DNA from: Niveispirillum lacus
Lineage (GTDB): Bacteria; Pseudomonadota; Alphaproteobacteria; Azospirillales; Azospirillaceae
Direction: 5' to 3'
NCBI RefSeq assembly: GCF_002251795.1
Contig: NZ_NOXU01000027.1
Span: forward strand, 1-49,342
DNA length: 49,342 nucleotides
Shown here: piece after piece, positions 24,345-32,191 of the stretch
Layout of the letters: the number at the start of each line of letters is the position of its first letter
Numbering within the stretch: the first letter of the stretch is position 1
Notes under the pieces: generated by a model
What the model saw: the letters and a program-made list of their open reading frames with translations, nothing else
Told to the model about the DNA's origin: nothing
Database searches by the model: none
Translations under genes and position numbers: made by a program

Positions 24345-27026
24345 ATGGAGCGGGGCACGGGGTCGCGGCTGTCGTCGCTGCGCAATCTCAGCACCGCCGT
24401 CGCCCTGGGCGCCACCTTGATCGTGGGCGGCTTGGCCGCTGGCGCCACCTTCCAGATGGCGCAGTTCCAGGTCCAGTCCGGCAGCATGGAAGCGCCGGGA
24501 GAGCAGTTGGCCAAAACCCGTCTGCTGATTGATTTCCAGGACCGCATGGGCCATGGCGGTTTTCTGTCCGCTTTGGCGCAGTTTGCAGAAACCGGCAATG
24601 CTGAGGCACGGGCGGAGATGCGCACCAGCCTGGAAGCCGCCGATCAGGCCCTGCGCGGTTTGCAGGGTAAGCGTCTGTCCCCGCAGGAACTGGAACTGGC
24701 CACAGACCTGAAAAGGCTGCTGGAAGGGGCGCGGCGAGCCCTGGAATCGGCCAATAGTGGTCCCGCCGCCCTGGGTCAGACAACACCGCTGATGCTGCTG
24801 ACCCGCTACACGGCGCTATCGGACCGGATTGATGCCCGCTCTCGTGGCCTGCATGCCGTGGAACTGGCCAGGCTAGAGGATGTGGCCACGCGCGGCCTGT
24901 GGTTGGGCGGGGCGGCGGTGCTGGCGCTGGTTGCCACCTTGTTTGCCTTCCTGGCCCTGGTCGGTACCCGTGTGCTGCGACCGCTGCGCGAACTGACGGG
25001 GGCGGTGAATGGTGTCGCACGCGGTGACTGGCGCGCGCCTGTGTGGGGCGCAGACCGGCCGGATGAATTCGGCGATCTGGCCCGCGCCATTGATGGGTTC
25101 CGTAAACAGGCCGCCGAAATCCCCGACATCTCCGTCGCAACAGAAGATGGCCGCCTGCGCCTGAAATTCGAAGGCGAGTATGCTGACCTGTTTGAGGCGC
25201 TGACCGCCCGTCTGCGCGGGGCTGGCGGGTCGCTGGCGATGTTGGGCAATGATGTCAGCCGCATCGTCGGCGATACCAAGCAGCAACTGAATGAGACACT
25301 GGGACAGGTGAACCAGCTCTGTTCCGCCGCCGTGCGCACCGTGACCGAAAGCAACCGCGAGATCCGACAGGCGACTGAAATGTTGGGTCACGCGGTGGCC
25401 CAGGTCCGGGCCTTTGACGGCAGCGAGGATCAGGTCGGCCTGGACCAGATTATCGACGCGCTGCGCGCCCATGCCGACCATTTGGCAGAGACCGCCGCCC
25501 GGACAGAGATCAAGGTCATTGAAACCCTGGGCAGCCTGTCGGAAAGCGACAGCGATATCCGTCTGGCCACCGTCGAAGCCCGCGATGCGGCCAAGGCCCT
25601 GTCCAATTCCATGGCGGAAGCCCAGCAGGGCCTGCTATCGGCGGTGAAGCTGCTGCGCGCGTCGGGTGACATGCTGTCCAGCACCGTGGACCAGACCGGA
25701 TCACGCATCACGCGGGCCGCCGATGCGCTGGAGGAAGGGGAAAAGGCCCTCTTCGCGACCCTGGGCGGGGTCAGCAGCCGGTTCGACGAGGCGACGGAAA
25801 AAGCTGCCGCCCGCCTGGAAGATGCCGGAATGCAGGTGTCGCGCGCTGCCGATCTGTTGGATGACCGCTCGTCGGAAATCACCTACAAGCTGGAAACCGC
25901 ACTGGACAGCATGAACCATGCGCGCAACACCATGCAGCAATCGGCAGAAATCGCCGAGGACATGACACGCGGCAAGCTGGAACCGCTGGCCGAACAGTTC
26001 CAGGAAATCCAGTTCCGGTTCTCCAGCCTGATGGCCGATGTCTCCGACCGCGCCGACAGCATGGCCGACGCCGTTGATGCCCTGCGCCTGACCAGCGACG
26101 GCCTGCGGCAGGAATTTGAACGTCGGCGGGTGGAGCCGGGGCAGCATGAGGCCATCGCCGACCTGTTGACCCGTCTGCGCGGCAGCGCCACACAGATCGG
26201 TGACCGGGTCAAGGAAATCGGGGAGACGGCCGGGCGCTTGGCCCAGAGCTTGACCGGCGGTGTGGACGACGCCACAGCCCGCCTGCGCGATCTGACCTCC
26301 GACCTTCGGCAGGAAACAAAGGCCCTGTCGTCAGAGGCCCATATCGCCACCACCACCCTGTCGCGCACGGTCAGCCAGCAGGAACGGTTGCTGGCCGACA
26401 TGAAGGATGTGGCTGCCGAACTGGATGCCCAGCGCGACCGGGATAACACGCCGCAAGCCCTGATCGACCTGACCGGCGGCCTGCGCGCCGCGATTGACGC
26501 GGTGCATGCCCTGGTCGCCAGCACCGACAACCGGGAAAAGGTGGCGGTGGATCAGGCCCTGGGTCTGGTCGATAAGCTTCAGCAGCGTATCCAGAATATC
26601 GAGGGCATGGCCGGCGGCCTTGCTGCCGCGACGGAGGCCCTGCACGCGCTTGCCGCCGCCGACAATGCCGGACGGGAACGGGAGAATGCCGACCTTCTGG
26701 CCATCGCCAATGCGTTGAAGGCCCGTCTGGACGGGATCGACCGGTTGGGCGACCGTCTGGACAGCACCACCGATAATGTGCGGGCGGTGCTGGAGGAAAC
26801 ACGGGGGCGGGAACGGACGGACCTGTCCATCGTATCGGAATTGACGCAGAATCTGCGCGAGCGGGTGCTGCGTCTGGATGGGCTGTCGGTGGACCTGTCA
26901 CGCGCGATCGACATGCTCCGCTCCTCCTCACGCCAGAACGAGAATGCCAGCGCCAATGCCGCGCGCGACCTGGGCGCCCGGCTGGCGCAGATCGCCGATC
27001 AACTGCGCGGTGCCGCTGGCGGGTAA
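24345..27026 (+). CDS. HAMP-domain membrane protein with very long coiled coil
   Basis: This is an 893-residue protein. Helix 1 is at about 17-38 and a periplasmic domain of some 145 residues follows. Helix 2 is near 185-207 (LWLGGAAVLALVATLFAFLA). A HAMP domain follows (RVLRPLRELTGAVNGVARGD, then DEFGDLARAIDGFRKQAAEI). The remaining 640 or so residues are nearly continuous heptad-rich coiled coil with A-L-R-D-E-rich repeats. The receptor hairpin of methyl-accepting chemotaxis proteins (the E-A-A-R-A-G-E tip) is absent, and so are kinase or cyclase domains, so the output is unclear. A strong GGGAGG ribosome-binding site precedes ATG 24345. It stands alone between ygfZ and the DUF4198 gene. 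Confidence 0.75.
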   Translation: MERGTGSRLSSLRNLSTAVALGATLIVGGLAAGATFQMAQFQVQSGSMEAPGEQLAKTRLLIDFQDRMGHGGFLSALAQFAETGNAEARAEMRTSLEAADQALRGLQGKRLSPQELELATDLKRLLEGARRALESANSGPAALGQTTPLMLLTRYTALSDRIDARSRGLHAVELARLEDVATRGLWLGGAAVLALVATLFAFLALVGTRVLRPLRELTGAVNGVARGDWRAPVWGADRPDEFGDLARAIDGFRKQAAEIPDISVATEDGRLRLKFEGEYADLFEALTARLRGAGGSLAMLGNDVSRIVGDTKQQLNETLGQVNQLCSAAVRTVTESNREIRQATEMLGHAVAQVRAFDGSEDQVGLDQIIDALRAHADHLAETAARTEIKVIETLGSLSESDSDIRLATVEARDAAKALSNSMAEAQQGLLSAVKLLRASGDMLSSTVDQTGSRITRAADALEEGEKALFATLGGVSSRFDEATEKAAARLEDAGMQVSRAADLLDDRSSEITYKLETALDSMNHARNTMQQSAEIAEDMTRGKLEPLAEQFQEIQFRFSSLMADVSDRADSMADAVDALRLTSDGLRQEFERRRVEPGQHEAIADLLTRLRGSATQIGDRVKEIGETAGRLAQSLTGGVDDATARLRDLTSDLRQETKALSSEAHIATTTLSRTVSQQERLLADMKDVAAELDAQRDRDNTPQALIDLTGGLRAAIDAVHALVASTDNREKVAVDQALGLVDKLQQRIQNIEGMAGGLAAATEALHALAAADNAGRERENADLLAIANALKARLDGIDRLGDRLDSTTDNVRAVLEETRGRERTDLSIVSELTQNLRERVLRLDGLSVDLSRAIDMLRSSSRQNENASANAARDLGARLAQIADQLRGAAGG

Positions 27027-27202
27027 AGCCAGGCTGCACGAGGCGGGCGCGGTCCGGCAGCGATTTGAAGCGGTCTATTATGCTGTGCGCACCGGGAATA
27101 CGGGGGATGCTTTCGTTCCGGGCCCGTGCAACGACGCCGGAATCCGCACCCCTGCTGTCACGCTGTTCCCATAAGCGCCACAAAGGACGGGGAAACGGGA
27201 AC

Positions 27203-27946
27203 ATGAAACGCTTGCAGCATTTTCTGGCCACCATCCTTGCCATCGCTGCGTTGGGGGGCGGCGTCGCCGCGCAGGCCCATGGCATCTGGTTCGCCCAGCG
27301 TGCCAAACAAACCGCCCTGATCTATGGCGTCGGTGCCGATGATCTGGACATGGTGAAGCGCCTGGGGCTGATCACCGGCACCTATGGGTATGATGCCGAC
27401 TGGACGCCGGTGACCGCCAGCCTGCGGGTTGCCGGACCCATCGTCCTGGTGGACAGCGCCGCGCCAACCGTTGCCGTGGCCGCCGCCATGGATAATGGCC
27501 TCTGGTCCCGTCTGGCCGATGGTAAATGGGTGAAGGGCGGGCGTGATACTGTGCCGAATGCCGTTCGGGCGGAACGCACCATGAAGTTTGCGGTGCATCT
27601 GACCGGCACACCCAACACCCCGATCCCCAGCCTGCCAGAACAAGTGCTGCAGATCATCCCGGTCGACAAGACATTGCCGGTAGACATGGGCAAGCCGTTG
27701 ACCATCAAGGTCCTTTACAAGGGCAAGCCGGTCGCGGATGCCGAAGTCAAACATGACTATGTCAACGATCCCGACCAGCCGCCGGTAAAGACCGACAAGG
27801 ACGGTATCGCCACCATCAAGGTGCGCAACCAGGGCCTGAATGTGTTGGCCGCCACCTATGTCGGTCCGGCCGACAATCCCAGCCAGGTGGACCATGTCGA
27901 ATATCTGGCCACCTTGTCGTTCGTGCTGCCGCACGCGCCGGAGTAA
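27203..27946 (+). CDS. DUF4198 family secreted protein
   Basis: This is a 247-residue periplasmic or secreted protein. The signal peptide runs MKRLQHFLATILAIAALGGG and ends VAAQA, giving a predicted mature N-terminus HGIWF. An AHxxW beginning is usual for DUF4198 proteins, some of which sit with nickel or cobalt transporters. A second domain near 170-247 looks like a beta-sandwich (GKPLTIKVLYKGKPVADAEV, DKDGIATIKVRNQGLNVLAA). An exposed N-terminal His could bind copper or another metal in a histidine-brace manner, but this is inference. It is followed after 40 bases by a second secreted protein that also matures at His. ATG 27203 is preceded by GGGGAAACGGGA. Confidence 0.82.
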   Translation: MKRLQHFLATILAIAALGGGVAAQAHGIWFAQRAKQTALIYGVGADDLDMVKRLGLITGTYGYDADWTPVTASLRVAGPIVLVDSAAPTVAVAAAMDNGLWSRLADGKWVKGGRDTVPNAVRAERTMKFAVHLTGTPNTPIPSLPEQVLQIIPVDKTLPVDMGKPLTIKVLYKGKPVADAEVKHDYVNDPDQPPVKTDKDGIATIKVRNQGLNVLAATYVGPADNPSQVDHVEYLATLSFVLPHAPE

Positions 27947-27986
27947 GGCGCGTTACCCTGCCCTGATTTCTGGATCGGAGATGGTG

Positions 27987-28367
27987 ATGAAGCACCCGAT
28001 GTTCCGGTTGGCGTTGGTCGCCGCCCTCACCCTGTCGCCGCTGACCGTGCTGGCCCATGGCGACACCACGCCCAAACATGGTGGCATCGTTCAGATGACA
28101 GGCGAGACGTTGATTGAGCTGGTGGCGGGTGCCGATCTCGCCAGTCTCTATGTCCGCGAGGATGACGAGCCCATCGTCAGCGCTGAGTTTACCGCCACCA
28201 TGACCATTATGGAGGCGGCGGGAAAGCGACAGGTCGACCTGACACCCGCCGCCGGCAACCGTTTTGATGCGCCGGGCGTTCGGTTGACGCGCGGGGCCAA
28301 GGTGGCGGTCATGGTGATCAACAAGGCAAGCCAGGCCCGATCAATCCTGTCCTTCGTCATCAAGTGA
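27987..28367 (+). CDS. Small secreted protein, probable metal-binding partner of DUF4198
   Basis: This is a 126-residue protein. The signal peptide ends LTVLA, giving a predicted mature N-terminus HGDTTPKHGGIVQ with three further residues of the H/K/D type. Segments TPKHGG...ETLIELVAGADLASLY, VREDDEPI and VDLTPAAGNRF resemble a small periplasmic beta-domain seen near heavy-metal efflux and copper genes; I know no settled family name. Start ATG 27987 has GGAG seven bases upstream; an ATG at 27981 is in frame. It shares the strand with the DUF4198 gene (40-base gap) and is very likely co-transcribed. Ligand unknown. Confidence 0.65.
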   Translation: MKHPMFRLALVAALTLSPLTVLAHGDTTPKHGGIVQMTGETLIELVAGADLASLYVREDDEPIVSAEFTATMTIMEAAGKRQVDLTPAAGNRFDAPGVRLTRGAKVAVMVINKASQARSILSFVIK

Positions 28368-28373
28368 CCGCAG

Positions 28374-28394
28374 GGGACGGAACAAACCCGTCCC
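28374..28394 (+). terminator. Hairpin after the small secreted protein gene
   Basis: The arms GGGACGG (28374-28380) and CCGTCCC (28388-28394) form a perfect 7-base stem with an AACAAAC loop, six bases after the stop codon. No T run follows, so termination efficiency is unclear. Confidence 0.4.
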
Positions 28395-28407
28395 GCCGGG
28401 ATAAAGA

Positions 28408-28440
28408 CAAGGGGTGCGCGCCACAAGCGCTTACCCCTTG
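28408..28440 (-). terminator. Hairpin at the end of metF
   Basis: The arms CAAGGGGT and ACCCCTTG form an 8-base stem, extended inside by GCGC/GCGC across a two-base bulge. On the minus strand it spans the metF stop codon and is followed by TCTTTATC, a weak T-rich tract. It is probably the metF terminator. Confidence 0.45.
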
Positions 28441-29366
28441 GCCGCCCTTACACCCAGCATATGGCAGATGGCGACCGTCAGGTCGGCGCGGTTCATGGTG
28501 TAGAAGTGGAACTGCTTCACCCCATGCTTTTCCAGGTAGCGGCACTGTTCGATGGCCACCGTCGCCGCCACAAGGTGCCGGGTCTCCGGCGCCTCATCCA
28601 GCCCGTCAAACAGGTCACGCATCCAAACGGGGATGGCGGTGTTGCACTTCTCCCCCATCTCTGCCGCCTTGGTGAAATTCAGGATCGGCAGGATACCCGG
28701 CACCATGGGCACATGGATGCCCGCATCCGCCGCCTTGTCGCGGAAACGCAGAAAGGCGTCGACATCAAAGAAAAACTGGCTGATGGCGCGGTTGGCGCCG
28801 GCATCAACCTTGCGTTTCAGATTGTCCAGGTCGATCTGGGCGCTGGGCGCCTCGGGATGTACTTCCGGGAAGCAAGCGACCGAAATGTCGAAATCGCCGA
28901 TACGCTTCAGACCAGCCACCAGATCGGCAGCATAGGCATAACCGCCCGGATGCGGTTCATAGCCGCGCCCCCCAAGGCCGCCGGTACCGTCGGCGCGCGG
29001 CGGCGGGTCACCCCGCAAAGCGACGATATGGCGGATGCCAGCATCCCAGTAACTGCGGGCGATCTCGTCGATCTCTTCCTTGGTCGCCGCCACACAGGTC
29101 AGATGGGCAGCCGCGGGAATACCGGTTTCGGCCTGGATCGCCGTAACCGTGGCGTGGGTGCGCTCCCGCGTGGAGCCGCCAGCGCCATAGGTCACCGACA
29201 TGAAGGCCGGGTTCAGAGGCGCCAGCCGGCGGATGGCCGTCCATAGATTCTCATGCATCTTCTCCGTCTTCGGCGGGAAGAATTCAAAACTGACGGTCAG
29301 GTCGCCGGGGGCGGTGATCAGCGGGGCCGGGTTGGCGGCGGCATCCATCAGGTCGCTCAGGCTCAT
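28431..29366 (-). CDS. metF: 5,10-methylenetetrahydrofolate reductase
   Basis: This flavoenzyme reduces methylene-THF to methyl-THF, the methyl donor for methionine synthesis. The 311-residue product shows the MetF barrel: LTVSFEFFPPKTEKM, PAFMSVTYGAGGSTRERTHA, HLTCVAATKEEIDEIA, HIVALRGDPP, and later ISQFFFDVDAFLRFRDKA and PGILPILNF. These include the catalytic Glu (FEFFPPK) and the flavin-binding stretches. ATG 29366 lies 13 bases after the stop of the upstream ArsR/methyltransferase gene, so the two form an operon. The operator-like palindrome at 30379-30394 would control both. Length and motifs are ordinary for the family. Confidence 0.95.
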   Translation of the reverse strand: MSLSDLMDAAANPAPLITAPGDLTVSFEFFPPKTEKMHENLWTAIRRLAPLNPAFMSVTYGAGGSTRERTHATVTAIQAETGIPAAAHLTCVAATKEEIDEIARSYWDAGIRHIVALRGDPPPRADGTGGLGGRGYEPHPGGYAYAADLVAGLKRIGDFDISVACFPEVHPEAPSAQIDLDNLKRKVDAGANRAISQFFFDVDAFLRFRDKAADAGIHVPMVPGILPILNFTKAAEMGEKCNTAIPVWMRDLFDGLDEAPETRHLVAATVAIEQCRYLEKHGVKQFHFYTMNRADLTVAICHMLGVRAAKG

Positions 29367-29379
29367 CGAAACTGTTCCT

Positions 29380-30345
29380 TCAGGCGGCGGCCAGCGGACG
29401 GGTCCGCGTGGCAGGGGCATCGGTGCGGGCGGCCCGCCAGATGCAGACGGTCAACGGGTCACCCGGAAGGGTGAATGCAGGTTCGGGCTTCATCCCGGCG
29501 CGGCGCAGCCAGCCGGTCACTTCCTCATCCGTGAAACCCAGACGGCGATGGGCATGCTGTTCGCGCAGATATTCAAGGTCATGGCGGGCGAAATCGACCA
29601 CCAGCATGGTACCACCGGGGCGCAGGACACGCGCCGCCTCGGCAATGGCGTCGGCCGGTTCCTCGGCATAATGCAGGACCTGATGGAAAATCACGGCATC
29701 CTGGCTATGGCCGGCCAGGGCCAATTGGTACATGTCACCCAGCCGCACCTGACAATGGCGCAGCCCCGCCTGCTCCAGATTAACCCGCGCCACGGCCAGC
29801 ATCTCCCGCGAGGCATCAATACCGAGTCCCCGCGAAATCCGGTTGCCAAACAGTTCCAGGATACGGCCCGTGCCGGTGCCTACATCCAGCAGGTCCTCCA
29901 CCCCCGTAGCCGGCAGCAGTGACAGCAAGGCCGCCTCCACATCCTGTTCAGGCACATGCAGACCGCGAATCTCATGCCAGCGGGCGGCGTTCTCACTGAA
30001 ATACTTGTCGGCGGCTTCCCGCCGCCCCTGCTTGATCAGGTCAAGGCGCTCCAGGTCCAAACCCAGGCCCTGATCATCTGCGGGAATGGCATCCACCAAG
30101 GTACGGGCCAGTTCGGCCACCGGCCCGCGCTGGGCCAGCCGATAATAGGCCCAGATGCCTTCCCGGAACCGCTCCAGCAACCCCGCCTCGCACAACAGTT
30201 TCAGATGGCGGGAGACACGCGGCTGACTTTGCCCCAGAATCTGGGTCAGTTCGGTCACGGTCAGTTCCCCATGGGCGCAGAGCGACAAGAGCCGCAACCG
30301 CGTCGGTTCTGCCGCCGCCTTCAGCGCATTCAACAGGAATTCCAT
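29380..30345 (-). CDS. SahR-like ArsR regulator fused to a SAM methyltransferase domain
   Basis: This is a 321-residue fusion. Residues 1-75 form an ArsR winged helix (AAEPTRLRLLSLCAHGELTV, LGQSQPRVSRHLKLLCEAGL, REGIWAYYRL). After a helical linker a class I methyltransferase fold follows, with motif I DLLDVGTGTGRILELFG, then LGIDASREMLAVAR and a VLRPGGTMLVVDFA strand. SahR proteins of this ArsR type sense S-adenosylhomocysteine and repress methionine-cycle genes; some carry a methyltransferase-like sensing domain. Direct coupling to metF (13 bases) fits that role well. ATG 30345 is the preferred start because the palindrome at 30379-30394 lies just upstream. Whether the second domain still transfers methyl groups is unknown. 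Confidence 0.85.
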   Translation of the reverse strand: MEFLLNALKAAAEPTRLRLLSLCAHGELTVTELTQILGQSQPRVSRHLKLLCEAGLLERFREGIWAYYRLAQRGPVAELARTLVDAIPADDQGLGLDLERLDLIKQGRREAADKYFSENAARWHEIRGLHVPEQDVEAALLSLLPATGVEDLLDVGTGTGRILELFGNRISRGLGIDASREMLAVARVNLEQAGLRHCQVRLGDMYQLALAGHSQDAVIFHQVLHYAEEPADAIAEAARVLRPGGTMLVVDFARHDLEYLREQHAHRRLGFTDEEVTGWLRRAGMKPEPAFTLPGDPLTVCIWRAARTDAPATRTRPLAAA

Positions 30346-30378
30346 CTGATCCGACCTGCGATCTGTTCGGATCAATAT

Positions 30379-30394
30379 ATAAAGATATCTTTAT
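30379..30394. promoter_or_regulatory. Perfect 16-bp palindrome, probable SahR operator
   Basis: ATAAAGATATCTTTAT is a perfect 16-base palindrome in an AT-rich patch, 34 bases upstream of the ArsR/methyltransferase start. It closely resembles my recollection of the SahR motif (ATAAAGATATCTTTAT-like) reported for proteobacterial methionine-cycle genes. It probably provides autoregulation and control of metF. Confidence 0.7.
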
Positions 30395-30450
30395 GTCTTT
30401 GCAAGCGATGTATCAACCAGTGGCTGACACATCGCGGCCGAGTGTCGCGA

Positions 30451-31572
30451 TCAGCCGCCGCCCAGGACCGCCGTTCGGTACAGTGTCACCGGCAAACCAC
30501 CATGGGAAACTGCCGGTTGGGTCGGCAGGAACGGCAATTCGGTGACCTTGGCCAGCGCGGCCTCATTGGTGATCACGCCGACGCGCCACCCCCGGAACCG
30601 GTTGAGCATCACCTTACCGAAGGCACCATAGAGACCATAAAGCTGTCGTGTGTCGCCGATGCGACCGCCATAGGGTGGATTGACGATGACCAGTCCTGGC
30701 GGGCCTTCCGGCGGTTCCAGATCGCTAATCGCATGGGCACGGAAATTGGTGATGCCTGCCACGCCCGCCCGATCAGCATTGGCCTGGCTCATCTTGACCG
30801 CACCGGCGTCGCGGTCGCTGCCATAAAAACGCAAGGGGGTCTCAACAGGGGGGGCGGCCCCGCACAGACCCGCCCAGGCGGCAGAATCAAAACTGGCCAA
30901 CTGCTCAAAGGCGAAGGACCGGCCGCGACCGGGGGCCAAACCGGCGGCGATGCAGGCAGCCTCGATCACAAAGGTGCCCGACCCGCACATGGGATCGACC
31001 ACCGGTTCGGTGCCACCATAACCGCACTGGCGCAGGAACAGGGCGGCCAGATTCTCTCGCATTGGCGCCTTGTTGACGGCTTCCTTATAACCACGCTTGT
31101 GCAACCCCTCTCCCGATGTGTCGATGGAGAACGTGCAAAGGTCGTCATCGATCCGCGCCTTGACCACCAGCTCGGCTTCCTTGGTGATGGGGGCTCCCAG
31201 TTCCTCGGCGATGGCTTTGGCTATACGCTGGGCGGCGGCACCGGCGTGATAGATGCGCGACTTGTTGCAACTGGCTTCCACCCGCACCGGCACATCGGGC
31301 CGCAGCACCTGCGCCCAGGGGAATTTCCGGGCACGCTTGTCCAGTTGTGCCAGATGCATGGCGCGGAACGACCCGATACGGGCCAGCACCCGCGCGGCTC
31401 CGCGCAGTTCCAGATTGGCACGCCATACTTCGCGCCATGGGCCACGCGTGGTGACACCCCCTTTGGCCAGGACCGGGTTGGCAAAGCCCCTTTCCTGCAT
31501 CTCGGCGCACAAAGCCGGTTCCAGCCCCGGGGTGGTCACCACGAAAATCTCAAGTTCGACGGACGGGTCCAT
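30451..31572 (-). CDS. RlmL-like 23S rRNA (guanine-N2) methyltransferase with THUMP domain
   Basis: This is a 373-residue RNA methyltransferase. The N-terminal THUMP region starts ELEIFVVTTPGLEPALCAEM and continues with LRGAARVLARIGSFRA. The catalytic half has the FTSJ-like signature GYKEAVNKAPMRENLAALFL, the SAM loop VDPMCGSGTFVIEAACIAAG and the catalytic motif IVNPPYGGRIG (NPPY). These match the RlmL half of E. coli RlmKL, which methylates G2445 of 23S rRNA; the RlmK half is absent here. ATG at 31570-31572 starts MDPSVELEIF. It is upstream of the SahR-like gene on the same strand but separated by the operator region, so it is likely a separate unit. Confidence 0.85.
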   Translation of the reverse strand: MDPSVELEIFVVTTPGLEPALCAEMQERGFANPVLAKGGVTTRGPWREVWRANLELRGAARVLARIGSFRAMHLAQLDKRARKFPWAQVLRPDVPVRVEASCNKSRIYHAGAAAQRIAKAIAEELGAPITKEAELVVKARIDDDLCTFSIDTSGEGLHKRGYKEAVNKAPMRENLAALFLRQCGYGGTEPVVDPMCGSGTFVIEAACIAAGLAPGRGRSFAFEQLASFDSAAWAGLCGAAPPVETPLRFYGSDRDAGAVKMSQANADRAGVAGITNFRAHAISDLEPPEGPPGLVIVNPPYGGRIGDTRQLYGLYGAFGKVMLNRFRGWRVGVITNEAALAKVTELPFLPTQPAVSHGGLPVTLYRTAVLGGG

Positions 31573-31604
31573 GGTGCCGTTTCCTCCGGGCGCTTCAAAA
31601 GAAG

Positions 31605-31636
31605 AAAACCCCGCCATCCAGGGATGACGGGGTTTT
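31605..31636 (-). terminator. Rho-independent terminator
   Basis: A 14-base stem (AAAACCCCGCCATC with GATGACGGGGTTTT, one mismatch) has a CAGG loop. The stem's own A/T ends give T runs in both directions. It lies just after the stop of the small secreted protein gene (31662, minus strand) and 33 bases before the RlmL-like start, so it insulates the two. Confidence 0.8.
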
Positions 31637-31661
31637 CCACAAATCGTGACAAGACAGAGGT

Positions 31662-31979
31662 TCAGCGGGTGCTGGTCGCCGTTGTCGTCGCCGTGGTTGT
31701 GGCCGTGCTGGTCGGCGGGCCGGTTTCGTCATCACCACCGCCAAGCGTGGCGGCAAGCACCCCGGCCGCCGCAACGGCAGCAACACCGGCCAGCGGGATC
31801 AGATTGCCGGAAGCGAAAAAGGAGGCCTTGTTGGCACCGGCAGCGGCGCCGGTGACACGCGGAGCATCCGCAGCCGGGGCAGCCGGCGCGGCGGGAGCCT
31901 GCTGGGCAAAGGCGGTTGCCGGTGCGGCGATCAGCGCCGCGGACAGCAACAGGCTGGTGGTGAAACGCATCATGCTCAT
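31662..31979 (-). CDS. Small Ala-rich secreted or membrane-anchored protein
   Basis: This is a 105-residue protein. A signal peptide (MSMMRFTTSLLLSAALIAAP, ATAFA) is followed by an alanine/proline-rich stretch (QQAPAAPAAPAADAPRVTG). One hydrophobic segment follows (LIPLAGVAAVAAAGVLAATL), and then GGGDDETGPP and a threonine/alanine tail TSTATTTATTTATSTR. I recognise no named family; small proteins of this build (signal, helix, GGGDD, Thr/Ser tail) occur widely in alphaproteobacteria. It is framed by its own terminator at 31605-31636. In-frame ATGs at 31973 and 31970 are alternative starts. Confidence 0.6.
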   Translation of the reverse strand: MSMMRFTTSLLLSAALIAAPATAFAQQAPAAPAAPAADAPRVTGAAAGANKASFFASGNLIPLAGVAAVAAAGVLAATLGGGDDETGPPTSTATTTATTTATSTR

Positions 31980-32151
31980 AATTCCATATCGTCTAAAGGC
32001 GCCCCTGCCGCGTAACTTAGCGTCCTGCCCCGACAAGGGGAAGTGGAAAGCCCGTGGCAATTCAACGGGTCGGATATGCGGTGCAACCAGGGGAACCAAG
32101 ACGCCCGACGGTTATGGAAGTACAGGGCCGTAGGGCACAAGCCGCAAAGCA

Positions 32152-32185
32152 GACACCAGGAGCCCCGATTGAGGCCCCTGGTGTC
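32152..32185 (-). terminator. Terminator-like hairpin after the desaturase gene
   Basis: The arms GACACCAGG and CCTGGTGTC are perfectly complementary over 9 bases, with a partly paired GC-rich loop, six bases beyond the desaturase stop. On the minus strand TGCTTTGC follows, so the T tract is short. Confidence 0.55.
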
Positions 32186-32191
32186 GCAGGG

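Noticed and set aside
24345-27026. Calling the HAMP protein a chemoreceptor
   Set aside because: The highly conserved hairpin tip of methyl-accepting proteins is absent and no chemotaxis gene lies nearby.
31662-31730. Microsatellite
   Set aside because: The near-repeat bases encode the Thr/Ala tail of a small secreted protein in frame; the repeat unit is not regular enough for a simple tandem repeat.
29956-32133. A 725-codon plus-strand open frame
   Set aside because: It runs antisense through the SahR-like gene, the RlmL-like gene and a strong terminator. The composition is typical of a shadow frame.
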